From positions 97,341,796-97,405,795 of the forward strand of contig NC_081412.1 in NCBI RefSeq assembly GCF_030272615.1: 64,000 nt of DNA, in the 5' to 3' direction. Position numbers and translations under genes: made by a program. Below the pieces are notes generated by a model. It saw nothing but the letters and a program-made list of their open reading frames with translations. It did not search any database and was not told the origin of the DNA. Numbering within the stretch: position 1 is the first letter of the stretch; each line of letters opens with the position of its first letter. Below, piece by piece: positions 1 through 9,788 of this stretch. Source of the DNA: Cryptomeria japonica. Lineage: Eukaryota; Streptophyta; Pinopsida; Cupressales; Cupressaceae.

Positions 1-566
1 CTTTGTACATTCCCAAGGTAGATAGGATCAATCTCCTTCATGCAAGATCCTTCACGTGCATGAGGCTGACGTGACAAAACGATATGATCTCCATTACAAT
101 TCTAACTCATCACACAATGGCATCAGTTGAAACACACAGGCTCGAAACACTTCAACTGGAAACCCTGAAGCTGAGACTACCAACCGGTAGTCATACCATA
201 TTAAACCCCTTCACCTTTAGCACATATACGTATTCTCATCATTATACCGGTTCACTTTTTCAGTTGCTTAATTTCAATAATCTTGTTCACTTTTCATCAT
301 GTTACTGGTTCACTCTTCGACATATTACCGATTCGCACATATACCGGTTCTCATCATTATGCCGGTTCACTTTGCCAGTTGCTTAACTTCAATAATCCTG
401 TTCACTTTTCATCATGTTACCGGTTCACTCTTCGACATATTACCGGTTCTCTTTCAGCATATTACTAGTTCACACTTGAGTATATTACCGCTTCATTATT
501 TTAGTATATTGGCATCAATGACAACACAATATCATTATGTCAACATATTCTGCACATATGCCAACA
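1..566 (-). mobile_element. NAL-A: start of a TGTTGGCA-type LTR, runs off the window
   Basis: Read on the minus strand, the sequence begins TGTTGGCATATG at 566 and goes on with a TTGTCATTGATGCC-type stretch, the same opening seen in the LTRs at 8081 and 41435. The homology of LINE-1 stops exactly here, so this is the edge of an LTR element inserted into LINE-1, with the rest beyond base 1. The interior is rich in ACCGGT motifs and holds a 115-bp duplication. The short ORFs in it lie in repeats and I do not call them genes. The other end, and therefore the TSD, cannot be seen. Confidence 0.6.
234..463. repeat. 115-bp imperfect tandem duplication inside the NAL-A LTR
   Basis: Two copies (234-348 and 349-463) share the order ATTAT-CCGGTTCACTTT, CAGTTGCTTAA, TTCAATAAT, GTTCACTTTTCATC and TTCGACATATTACC, with scattered substitutions. 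Shorter CCGGTTCAC units continue on both sides. Confidence 0.8.
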
Positions 567-1349
567 ATTTTGTATGCATTGCTTGAAGTCTGAGTGGGAG
601 TGCCACATAATCTCATACCTGAAGGGTGAGGGACCGGAGGTCAGCTTGTCAACACAAGAGAAGAGGACTGGGGAGTGGTCAAAGATAGTGCACGGGAGAG
701 ATAAGAGCGAAGAATTAGTCCCAAAATTCCATTTGGCAGAGATCAGAAACCTGTCCAACTTGACCTGAATTAGATTGGATCATTTTCTATTGTTAGACCA
801 GGTGAGCTGGTTCCCTTGGAGGTCAAGATCAAGTAATTCATTATTTCTGATGAAGTCAGCTAAGTCAAGCATGCTCTCACTGTAGTCCGTTAGACCTCCT
901 ATCTTCTCTGAAGGATAGAGGGGGGTGTTGAAGTCCCCGGCTAGCATAAAAAACTCCTCCTTATTGTTAGTCAAGAAGGCAGTGATTTCTTCCTAGATTA
1001 GAACCCTTCCCTGTCTAGTATGAGGAGCATAAATATTAAAAAAGAACCAAGATAAGTTATTCATAGTGAACCTGGTGGAAAGAAAGTTGTGAGAAGAGCC
1101 AACTACAAAACCATCCAGCTTGCTCTTATTCCAAAGGGTAGCAATTCCGCCTGAAGCACCATCCGCCTCTCCATAATGAAAGGCAGCACCCGGCCATAAA
1201 CTATCGACAAGTGTAGCAAAATTTTGGTAACTCATTTTCACCTCCTGGATAAGGATAATATCAACTCTATTGGTGAGTATGCATTGCTTAAGAGCATACT
1301 GCTTTTGGGGGCTATTTAAGCCCCTTAATTTACATGAGAGGAACTTCAT
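567..1349 (-). pseudogene. LINE-1 ORF2, endonuclease domain, three in-frame stops
   Basis: This is the amino-terminal endonuclease of a LINE ORF2, which would nick target DNA to prime reverse transcription. Starting at ATG 1349, it shows KFLSCKLRGLNSP, then LIQEVKM with the metal-binding Glu, FFNIYAPH, LAGDFNTPL (the GDFN motif), LTWSN, and further on LDRFLISAKW and FDHSPVLF (the SDH-like end motif). One frame runs from 1349 to 567, broken at 993-995 (TAG where Trp is expected), at 780-782 (TGA) and by the NAL-A junction. The last recognisable residues are SDFKQCIQN, close to 580. No frameshift is needed in about 780 bases, so decay is by point changes. Confidence 0.85.
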
Positions 1350-3025
1350 TTCTTACTCTTCTGTGTTGTCTCCAAGGTTAATTGCCTTCCACTAGCAATT
1401 TCCATGGCCATTACCTTAGTTTTGAGGGTCCTCTCAGAGGGTCTTCCTGGTTTAGAGTCATTTCCCACATCCGCCTTCTTATTTCCCCTAGTTTTTCTTT
1501 TTGGTTCCTGCCATTCCCCCTTATCTTTGTTTGTCGGCGAGGACTGGGTGAAACGGCTACCAAAAGAAAGAGTAGTGATATCCCCAGAGAATCTTGTAGC
1601 AAACGAGGAGGTCAGGTCCAACCCAAGCCAGGATGTGGATGAGGTCCTAGCGCAAGTGCTCCAAATATTCCTCCCACAACTTCCATTTGGGTTGGGTAGC
1701 AGATTCACGATTGCTAGCAAAGTGGAGGTAATGAGTCCTATCTTCTCTGTGCTAGTCGCCTCCAGATTGGGGCCTTCTTGATCAACCTTCATTTTGGGGA
1801 TCTCTCCTTCTTCTAGCTCCGGCCCCAAGCATCTCCTTGAGGGGGTAGGAGCCTTCTTGGAATCGGGGTTAACTATCATGTTAAGAATACCAGCCAAGAA
1901 GGGGTAGCCCTCCTCAAAGGTATCTTGAAGGCCCATCTTTTCTATCAGATCCTCGATCTGACCCATGGAATTATCGAAGGCCGGGGGGTTAGGGGGGTTA
2001 CCATTCTTAGCTGTCTCCCCAATAACAATACCCGGGGACGACAACTTCTCCTTCAACTTTTCCTCAAGAGGTTGAGGGGTCGGGTAGTCTGCAATAACAT
2101 GGCCATGTTTACCACATCTTTGACAATACATAGAGATGTTCTCATAGACTATTTCCTGTGTCCATTTACCCCATTTGGATTTGAGGGCAATGAAGTTAGG
2201 GAGGGGGTTGTTAACAACCATATTCACACAAAGGTGAGCATACACAAGTTTGGACTTCTGCATTGTCACATTGTTGACAACAACAAACTGACCGAACGAG
2301 TTACCAATCCACCTGAAAATGGTATCGTCCCAAAATTCCAGGGGGAGGCTAGGGAGTCTGATCCAAACCAGCGCCAGTCTAAGGAGGTCTGCACTAGGGT
2401 CAAACCATGACTTCCACTTGGAGAGAGTAAGACAATGCTTATCATAAGATCATGTACCAGACATAACATAAATGGAGTCTTCCTCAACAGTAAATCTAAA
2501 AAGGAAGAGTCTGCCAAGCACGACAGAGACAGAGACAGTACCTTTGATTTTCCATCTAGAGCCCGCCCATCTTTTAACCATATCTATAGTGGGTCTGAAG
2601 GCAATGAACCTTCCAACCAGGAAAAGGTGGAGGGATGAAGCAATATTATCCATGATACCATCGGGGAGGCAAATCTCGGGGCCCTCCTCACCATTACTGA
2701 ATTTTGGCTGCAACGACGGAGTTTCTGGCTTGGAGTTCCCCAAAAGGGCACCTTTCCAGGAGTTCGATTGAGCTTCCCTAGACAAAGGATCCACCTCTTG
2801 AGTCTTGGGGTCCTTTTTGGAAGAATCCAAGTTGGGGGCCACCAGAGGAAGCTTCACAAGGCAGGGGGCCTCATGTAGGATCTCGTTACAAGCAAACACA
2901 GAGGGAGTCCACCCATCTCCTTGGGCGTGCAACACAAGCGCTAGATTCAAACAAATCTGCAGGTCAACCGGAGGGGGGTCAGGGTCCAGGGAGGACAGGT
3001 CCTCCCCAGCAGAGACGTCGGGCAT
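1346..3025 (-). pseudogene. LINE-1 ORF1, DUF4283 plus CCHC zinc knuckle, one nonsense codon
   Basis: This is an RNA-binding ORF1 protein of about 559 codons beginning at ATG 3025. Around residues 130-190 it has LFLVGRFIAFRPTIDMVKRW and FRFTVEED, then WIRLPSLPLEFWDDTIF and IGNSFGQFVVV, the usual DUF4283 pattern. A zinc knuckle, CQRCGKHGHVIADY, follows with its last Cys replaced by Tyr. A Ser/Pro/basic tail ends at 1346. The only break is TGA at 2450-2452 in an SGT-stop-SYDKH context, where Trp is expected. The frame is otherwise open across 1.68 kb, so this copy is young or has been little altered. Confidence 0.8.
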
Positions 3026-3065
3026 AGCAGGAATTCAAACAGTTGCAGAGCGGGATTCTAGTTTT

Positions 3066-4143
3066 GTTGATGTATTTTAATTAACTAAATATTTAATTAA
3101 TATATTAAAATGTAATGATCAAGATAAATTAATTAGTTGATATTTTAAGGTTAATCAATTAAGTAATGATAAACATATTATCATTGAATTATTTGATCGG
3201 GATTGAATACATAAATAGATCAAAGATAAATACTAAATTTTTTGGATTTGATTTTGCAAGTATTTTTTCATGAATGTGTAGGATCATACTCTATGATCAA
3301 TCATTTTTTTCTTCTTTAACTATCTTCATCCTAGCAATTGATCATATATAGATGTGTTAGTAAATGTGTATGAGGATAACTAAATTTATTTCTTTTTTTT
3401 TTTTGTTATGGAGGTCTACCCACAAATTCATTTTTTTGCTATCAGATATGGTAGCATGAGAACTTCTTTGGCTAAAAGACAAGGATTGAGAGGTATCCAT
3501 TTAGCCAATCATCCCTTTTTGATGTTGAAGCCTTGCACTCAACAAGACTTGATCCCTAGTGGACTCATTGAAAACCTTTCAACTTCACCAACAAACCAAG
3601 GGTTAACTTTATCTTTAATTTTAATTTTGTTTTGATTGTAATATATAGTTTGTGGTTCATTTGTGCATTAATGCTAAAAAATACAATAGACAATAGCTTT
3701 TGAATTGATAATTTTACTATGAAAATTTATAGTTTATTTAAATATTTTAAAAAATAATCCTTGTTTGTTGATAGATTTTGGATTTTAGATTTTAGATTTG
3801 TTCCATACTGATATCTAGACTTGAAATGACTATTGATAATGTTGTCAACCATTTAGTAGCTTGCTATGTGAGGGTCTTTATATTATGTCAAGGCTTTGGT
3901 TTCAATTGATTGACTTTGTAGGATTGAAGATGCACAAACAATCATATAATATGTCCATTGATGTGTAATTATGTTGCCATGTTTATTCTAGGCTTTAAAG
4001 ATGATGCGATTTATAGTTGAGTTCTTATCAATGGAGGGTCTGGTCTAGATTGCATATGAAGATAGTTAAGCAGTAGAAGAAGTAAAAAAACAAAGGAATT
4101 GGTTGGCTATTGGCTAGTGCATATAGAAGAAATTATTGATAAC
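3066..4143. other. AT-rich stretch without recognisable genes; left flank of Copia-1
   Basis: The stretch is rich in ATTAATT-type sequence. A short ORF at 3408-3635 (75 codons) has no motif I recognise, no supporting neighbour and a low-complexity end; I do not call it a gene. It ends with ATTAT at 4144-4148, the left TSD of Copia-1. Confidence 0.5.
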
Positions 4144-4148
4144 ATTAT

Positions 4149-4866
4149 TGTTAGTCTAGGTTTTTTATATTTATTTTTCCTACAATTTTTTTTTTGATAC
4201 CAAGGGTATCCTTGCGACCTAGTCCAATGACCAAGGCGAGCTAAGGTGAGACTAATCCCTTGGGAGAAGGATTTGCACCCCGCAAGCAATACCCCCTCTT
4301 AAACTCGGGAGCGAGTTGAACCCGAGACCAGTGGGGAGCAAACCCACAACCCAAGCCAACTCACCTACTCATGTAGGACTTTTCCTACACATTATTAAGC
4401 ATACTTAGGTTATATTAGAATGGTTAGTATGAGGACACATGTCATAATCCTACAATCACACGTGTCATTCACACCCACATTTGGGTAGCTGAATGTCACA
4501 CCCTCTTTTAGATTTGTTAGCCACCTCCCCATAACCATTTGTTTGACTTTACCTAAGTTGGCATAACCATGCATTTGACATTTTCAAAGTAGGCACTACT
4601 CCCACCTAATTTGGTTGTTTGGGAGTTATTATCCCTCTTGAAATTATATGCTTGTATTTTCCTATATAATTAGCACTCACCTCTCCCTTATGAGTTAATC
4701 CAGTTGAGCACATATCAGCTCAATCAGTACAAGGAAGTGTTGATCCATATTGTATCATTTTTACACCATATTCCAACATTTCATCCTTTGTGTTGCTCTC
4801 GTGTAGAAGGTTGATCTTGGTTTTGTAGGTGATCATGGGAGATTGAGTCCATCATTGACTCTAACA
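4149..4866 (+). repeat. Copia-1 5' LTR
   Basis: It begins TGTTAGTCTAGG and ends GACTCTAACA just before the primer site. It aligns with 12072-12584 (shared AAGCATACTTAGGTTAT, ACATGTGTCATTCACACC and GGGAGATTGAGTCCATCA). The only large difference is the SINE insertion. Confidence 0.9.
4185..4379 (-). mobile_element. tRNA-derived SINE inserted in the Copia-1 5' LTR
   Basis: On the minus strand this is a polymerase III-type SINE. It has a box A-like stretch (GAGTTGGCTTGGG, near 4349-4361), a box B GGTTCAACTCG (4322-4312), a tRNA-unrelated body and a terminal A-run (poly-T on the plus strand at 4186-4195). A 10-bp target duplication, TTTTCCTACA, flanks it at 4175-4184 and 4380-4389. The homologous position in the 3' LTR, near 12110, is empty. 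It encodes nothing and depends on a LINE for copying. The body resembles plant Au-like SINEs as I remember them, which I cannot confirm here. Confidence 0.88.
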
Positions 4867-4878
4867 TGGTATCAGAGC
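4867..4878 (+). promoter_or_regulatory. Copia-1 primer-binding site (initiator Met tRNA type)
   Basis: TGGTATCAGAGC lies directly after the 5' LTR. It is the complement of the 3' end of plant initiator tRNA-Met, the usual Copia primer. Confidence 0.92.
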
Positions 4879-5329
4879 TTCCAAATCTGCAAGCCACTTC
4901 TCGATTTTGGGGGAAAATCAATGTTGAGTTTTTGTTGGGTGAATTTTGAATCAAAAAAATGACGCCATTGAGTCCAGAAGGTTGAACAAACGAATTTTGA
5001 TATAAAATACTCTCTATTTTGGTGAAAGTCAAATTTGAGGCCCCACTTGCATAATTACGGTACGAAAAATGTTTTTGTTGAATTTTTATTTATTTTACTT
5101 GCATTAAATAATATTTATTATTAAAGTGCAGGTTTTTTTATATGTATTAAAAAAAATTATTATTATTTTCCCCATATATATATATAATCTCCTGCATGAG
5201 CACCTTGTCAGTACCCAAAATTCAAAAAAATAAATAAATTCTTTTTTGGTACCGATAGGGTACTCGTGCAAGCCTTTGTTGGCCCTATACCCATAGGGTA
5301 CTGCAGTGCTGCAGAAGCCTGCAAACCAC
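4879..5329 (+). other. Copia-1 leader, first part
   Basis: Non-coding leader between the primer site and the NAL-B insertion. AT-rich, with a TATATATATA run near 5180. No gene seen. Confidence 0.6.
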
Positions 5330-5990
5330 TGTTGGCATATGCACCGACATCAACAGATCACACTCTACACCGACACTCAGACCACTGGCACCGACAGAGA
5401 GAAAGGAAGCATACCGGCACAGAGGCCTTTAGGATTTTTGATATATCATATTTTGTTTATTATTGTAAAAAATTTGTAAGCCGACTTGGCAAGTTGTAAA
5501 ATGACTCTTATATATAAGAGAGATCATTGTAGACATTTTGTAAGCAAGAAAAAGGAAGATATTAGGCAGACCTATTATGCGAAATATAGGTTAAAGGTTT
5601 TATGTAAAGAACAGAGCAGAAACTAGTACTGGATCAGGCATTATATATGCTATTGTAAAGCAGTACAAGATATTGGATCTATATAATCCACATTGTAAGT
5701 TAGTGAGACTTCCCATTGAGCAGTGAGCTCTAGGCAATTGGCCTTCCTGCATGTACAGGCCCCTTTTGTAAGTAATATTCTCTTATTGGCCAGTAAGTGA
5801 ATATTGTGGGTCACAAATCCCACCGAGGTTTTTCCCACACCGGGTTTCCTCGTTCAATCCTTGTCATGGTGTGTTTTTCATGTGGATGCTTTTAATTCTG
5901 TTCATTGCATTATTTCTTGCATACCAGTATACTGTTATAATATGTTCTACATGTTTTAAGTTAAGAAATTCAAATCACTGGTTAGATACT
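5330..5990 (+). repeat. NAL-B 5' LTR, truncated at both ends by small deletions
   Basis: It matches 8081-8860 but lacks about 82 bp just after TGTTGGCATATGCAC. It stops at GGTTAGATACT, where the 3' LTR goes on into GATTCACCCC. It keeps a 24-bp stretch near 5400-5423 that the 3' LTR has lost. TATATATAAGAG near 5510 is a likely LTR promoter TATA box. Confidence 0.8.
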
Positions 5991-6003
5991 TCTTTGGAGA
6001 GTG

Positions 6004-6336
6004 ACATGCCTGCAGCTTTCAAAAGAGTCGTAAGGAAAAGAGATCCCTCACCGACAACCACACACTCACCTAGGATGACTAGATAGAAACAACAAGCAGT
6101 AAGATCTCACGTTAAAAAGACTACACCAAAGAAGAAACTGACACCCAAGAAGAAGAAGAGAACAAAACAAAATTTGGCCCCTCTTGACATACTATTGAAT
6201 GAAATTACAGAGGAAGGGAAACTGAAGAATATAGAGAAATTGTATGGCACTCTGACTGCAGATGAAAAAGAACAAGTAGAAAATAGTGTTATATTGCATA
6301 TGGACATGTATAAGAAATTTTTGATGAAAAGTTACT
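6004..6336 (+). pseudogene. NAL-B ORF2 fragment: basic linker and conserved helical module
   Basis: I cannot assign this protein to a known family. It reads PAAFKRVVRKRDPS, a Lys-rich linker (TPKKKLTPKKKKR), then DILLNEITEEGKLKNI and VENSVILHMDMYKKFLM. This matches the carboxy-terminal third of the NAL-D ORF, with a TAG at 6085-6087 where NAL-D has a Gln codon. It begins directly at the deletion junction near 5990, so it has no start codon of its own. After 6336 about 100 bp present in NAL-D is missing, and the LAVYPVNSPKEIDDLI motif follows in another frame. Confidence 0.65.
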
Positions 6337-6453
6337 AGTTGTTTATCCAGTGAACTCACCTAAAGAAATTGATGATTTAATTGCTGAAGCCAACCGATCA
6401 GTATTCTCTACTTCACACCGACACATTGTATTAATGGTTGAAGAGTCAATGAG

Positions 6454-6921
6454 GTGACTAAAGAAACAAAAAATGCATGGGACATATTTCTTGTTGAGAA
6501 AGAAAAACAGGAAGAATACAAGAACCCCAAACCAATAAAGGTATATCAGAAGGAGAGAGACAAAGGAAAAGGAAAGGTTGGTGGACCTCCGAGTATCAAA
6601 GTAAAAGACAACTTACCTCCACCTCCTTTTACATCACCGGTAACAACAACTATAGAAGATCAACCGACAGTTGAAAGTATGGATGTAGAGGATGTCATTC
6701 CTAATCCCGAAGTCTTATATACAGTGGATGTTGATACACAAAAGATCAACATTGTGGTAGACAAAGATACAACTGGTAAGACTGAAATGGCTAGTGAGCC
6801 ATCGATAGCTGAGCAAACTGATAACACACAAGAGAAACTGACAGATGACAAAGAGCAACAGGCAGAAACTCAGACTGAGACAGTGCAACAAACAGAGCAA
6901 CAAGAAGAGCAACAGCAATAG
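6454..6921 (+). pseudogene. NAL-B ORF2 fragment: Pro/Gln/Glu-rich middle region
   Basis: About 155 codons: WDIFLVEKEKQEEYKNPKP, GKGKVGGPPSIKVKDNLPPP, ESMDVEDVIPNPEVLYTVDV and a Gln/Glu/Thr-rich end. The first three blocks align with NAL-D 44090-44400 (GKGKVGGPPSI, DPEVLYTVNVDTQKIN). It is probably a disordered linker. Function unknown; no catalytic motif is seen. It is in the same frame as the 6004-6336 fragment. Confidence 0.6.
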
Positions 6922-7010
6922 GAATAGGCTCCGGAACAGGTACAGGAACAGAGTCATGAGGAAACAGTACAAACGATAATAGGAGAAGTACACAAACCAT
7001 TGCTTAAGGA

Positions 7011-7724
7011 ATGCAAACACAAATAGACCTACTAGAGGCCACGACAAGCTTGGTTACTTCCTCCACCGACGGAATTCAGCATGTTGGTTCCTCCTCAGCA
7101 GACCACAAATCAACAAATGTAACTGAAGTACTTTTGGATTCAATCAAAAGGATAACAGATTGTAGTTCACAGACTTATAAAGCCATAGATGACACAATAC
7201 CAATTTTGAAGGTAATTGCTCCTAACTGTAACATAGACAATAAAGATTCTTTAGGACAACTTGATACTTTGTGTAAATACATCGCTGAGAACACAGTGAC
7301 TATTGAGAAAATAAAGGAAGAGACATTGAAGAATAAGGTAGAAATTGAAAAGCAAAAATTCTTTGAAGATCAGATAAAGAAGTGTACTAGAGAATTTGAC
7401 ACACTTCTACCAGAACTGCGTAACTTGTTAAAGGAATACAAACCTCTATACAAAGACCCCTGCAAGAGAAACTTTTTGACAGTAGACATAGATAAGAAAA
7501 TAAGCAAGGTACAAGATGAAATCAATAAACTTGCTAATAATTTTGTTAACTCACCTGATATATTATCAGTTTTTGAGCAAAGGATAACAAATTTTGAGGA
7601 AGAGTTACTTAAATTAGAAAGAGAAAAGGAGAGAATAGTGAATAAGGCAAATCATATAAGACTAAAACTGAGTCCAAGATTGGACTATCTAGCATCATTG
7701 CGGAGGAAATATCTGAGGCACTGA
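7011..7724 (+). pseudogene. NAL-B ORF2 carboxy-terminal helical region
   Basis: An open stretch of 237 codons, without a family I recognise. Its landmarks are TEVLLDSIKRITDCSSQTYK, IAPNCNIDNKDSLGQLDTLC, CTREFDTLLPELRNLLKEYK, NLANNFVNSPDILS-like and KLSPRLDYLASLRRK. It is strongly helical, with long charged heptad-like runs. It aligns closely with NAL-D 44456-45067 and more weakly with NAL-C 35130-35780 (shared SLGQL-LC core). It is out of frame with the preceding fragment, so an indel lies near 6925-7010. Confidence 0.65.
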
Positions 7725-7918
7725 TACAGGGGCAGAAAATATCGGCAGAGCATATGCAAAATCTCACCGGTACAGTTAAAAAAACAGAGACATCAATAAG
7801 AGACAGTAAGAAGTTTATGGAGAGTATAAACTTGATTTTGGCAAATCTATTTCAAATTGTAACTACCCAGTTACAAGGTTGAGGCTGCAACTCTATTGAC
7901 ACCTTGACAACCTTTTTC

Positions 7919-8080
7919 ATTGATGCCAAAGGGGGAGTAGTGGTATGAGAAAATTCAATATCACAGGAATCATATGCTCAGGGGGAGCACACATTTTTGG
8001 TAACATTTTTGGACTTCACATTTTTGGATACACTTTTGAAATTTCTCATGAGTGTTGCCATCAATGCCAAAGGGGGAGAT
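7919..8080 (+). promoter_or_regulatory. NAL-B polypurine tracts
   Basis: Three purine tracts occur in the 3' untranslated region: GCCAAAGGGGGAGTAG (about 7924-7939), CAGGGGGAGCAC (near 7979-7990) and AAAGGGGGAGAT (8069-8080). The last abuts the 3' LTR and is the expected plus-strand primer. The sequence CATCAATGCCAAAGGGGGAG is shared with NAL-C and NAL-D. Confidence 0.8.
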
Positions 8081-8860
8081 TGTTGGCATATGCACACTCC
8101 AATGAGACATTGTATGTGATTGAAGGTTTTGTCATTGATGGCAACCTTGCAATCCTATGGCACCGGCAAGGCATTACACCGGCATCAATAGATCACACTC
8201 TACACTGACACTCAGACCACCAGCACCGACACAGAGGCCGACAGGATTTTTGATATATTGAATTTTGTTTATTATTGTAAAAACTTTGTAAGCCGACTTG
8301 GAAAGTTGTAAAATGACTCTTATATATAAGAGAGATCATTGTAGACATTTTGTAAGCGAGAAAAATGAAGATATTAGGCAAACCTATTATGTGAAATATA
8401 GGTTAAAGGTTTTATGTAAATAACGGAGCAGAAATCGGTACTGGATCAGGTATTATAGATGCTATTGTCAAGGAGTACAAGATATTGGATTTGTATAATC
8501 CACATTGTAAGTCAGTGGGACTTCCCATTGAGCAGTGAGCTCTGGGCAATTGGCCTTCCTGCATGTGCAGGCCACTTTTGTAAGTAGTATTCTCTTATTG
8601 GCCAGTAAGTGAATATTGTGGGTCACAAATCCCACCGAGGTTTTTCCCACACTGGGTTTCCTCGTTAAATCCTTGTGTCATGGTGTGCTTTTCATGTGGA
8701 TGCTTATAATTCTGTTTATTGCATTATTTCTTGCATACCGATATACTGTTATAATATGTTCTACATGTTTTAAGTTAAGAAATTCAAATCACCGGTTAGA
8801 TACTGATTCACCCCCCCCCCCCCCCCCCCCCCCCCCTCAGTATCTGTGGGAATCCTAACA
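8081..8860 (+). repeat. NAL-B 3' LTR
   Basis: A 780-bp LTR, TGTTGGCATATG to CCTAACA. It carries one copy of the unit that is triplicated in NAL-D, a TATATATAAGAG TATA box near 8321, and an expanded C-run near its end. Confidence 0.85.
8811..8836 (+). repeat. 26-base poly(C) tract in the NAL-B 3' LTR
   Basis: An uninterrupted run of 26 C follows GATTCA. The same site has 6-10 C in the other NAL LTRs (30766, 37375, 42338, 46292 and 56370 regions). Length may be affected by sequencing. Confidence 0.9.
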
Positions 8861-9788
8861 ATCACAACCCCTTGGGGCCCTGTGCTGCAGCCTTAGGCAC
8901 AACCTACGTGGGGTGAGGCTACGACCCCCCAAACAACTTTTTAATATATATTTTTAATAATTAAAAAGTTCAACAATAATTTTTTACGATTTGCACCGTA
9001 GCTTCGACCTTTATGCACCTTGGCCTTCATGCCAGACACTTGGCAATGTTGCCAAGTTCAACAACAATTTTGGTGATCCTACTCAATTTAGCAAAGGATT
9101 AAATTTATTTGGAGGCACTCCAATTTTAAAGTGGCAGTTTAACCAAATTCGATGAGTCATTTGGTAGCGTTCTAAATTTTTTCTATTTCTTCTAAAGTTG
9201 GCAGTTCCACCAAATTTAGTAGCAGTTTAACAAATTTAGCAAAGTTGACTTTTGCAAATTTGGACCCCTCATGGTTGAAGCTTTTATTTTTTCACCTCAA
9301 CTTTAGATGACCATATCTTGGTCATATAGAGTCAATTTTCAACACAATTTTTTTTAATTGGAGCAAAATTTTGCACTCTTCGCAGTGGAGTCGTTGATTT
9401 TTGCTCAAGTTGTCCAGATTTTTCAGAAATCAGTTTTTTCAGCAAATCTGAAGGATAATCCCATTTTTTGCAACTTCAATCGGATGTAACTTTCATATAT
9501 GACTTCAGATCGAAGTGTTTCTTATGTTTGAAAGTTATTATTTTTCTGAGCACTACATTTTGGTGCTAGTTTAAGGTTCTTATATTGAGATTATATTATA
9601 CTTTCAGTACTTGAGTCCACATTTGGATATTGTAAAACTCTAGAAAACAACTCCAACATTGTAAACACATTGATTTATGAAGTGCCACCATCATATTTTC
9701 CTGGGGGGGATCATTTATTGAGTGAATTTGGGGGGTTGAACTTGTTGTGTTTTGATTGCTTTGATTTCTTTTGTTGTGTATTAGTGCA
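8861..9788 (+). other. Copia-1 leader, second part
   Basis: Non-coding leader continuing after NAL-B. It contains Copia-leader-like sentences (GGATGTAACTTTCATATATG and similar) and leads to the gag start at 9789. No gene seen. Confidence 0.6.

Larger units (their letters stand above)
567..3065 (-). mobile_element. LINE-1: L1-type non-LTR retrotransposon, 5' part (ORF1 plus endonuclease)
   Basis: A plant L1-type element reads from about 3065 down to 567. It has ORF1 with a DUF4283-like domain and a CCHC knuckle, then the start of ORF2 with an APE-type endonuclease. The ORFs overlap by ATGA: the ORF2 start at 1349-1347 overlaps the ORF1 stop at 1348-1346. This arrangement is compatible with termination-reinitiation. 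Reverse transcriptase is not in the window because NAL-A interrupts the element at 567. The 5' limit is approximate; it is where ORF1 leader sequence gives way to AT-rich DNA near 3060. Confidence 0.85.
5330..8860 (+). mobile_element. NAL-B: non-autonomous LTR element with an internal deletion
   Basis: It begins TGTTGGCATATG at 5330 and ends GGAATCCTAACA at 8860. The flanks are ACCAC (5325-5329) and ATCAC (8861-8865), a TSD with one change. Compared with NAL-D, the end of the 5' LTR, the primer site and the first ~1.1 kb of coding sequence are missing. The remaining interior encodes parts of the ORF2 protein shared by the NAL group. No pol domain is present. The 3' end has repeated polypurine tracts and an intact 3' LTR at 8081-8860. 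Confidence 0.82.

Noticed and set aside
84-586. Three overlapping plus-strand ORFs of 60-100 codons
   Set aside because: They lie in the repeated NAL-A LTR, repeat the same peptide words because of the 115-bp duplication, and have no motif.
1404-2410. Plus-strand ORFs over LINE-1
   Set aside because: They are antisense to ORF1, whose DUF4283 and CCHC motifs are clear on the minus strand.
3408-3635. A 75-codon ORF in the left flank
   Set aside because: No recognisable motif, low-complexity end, isolated in AT-rich DNA.
4300-4365. A possible tRNA gene on the minus strand
   Set aside because: Box A and box B are present, but the cloverleaf cannot be completed and the unit has a tail, A-run and TSD, so it is a SINE.
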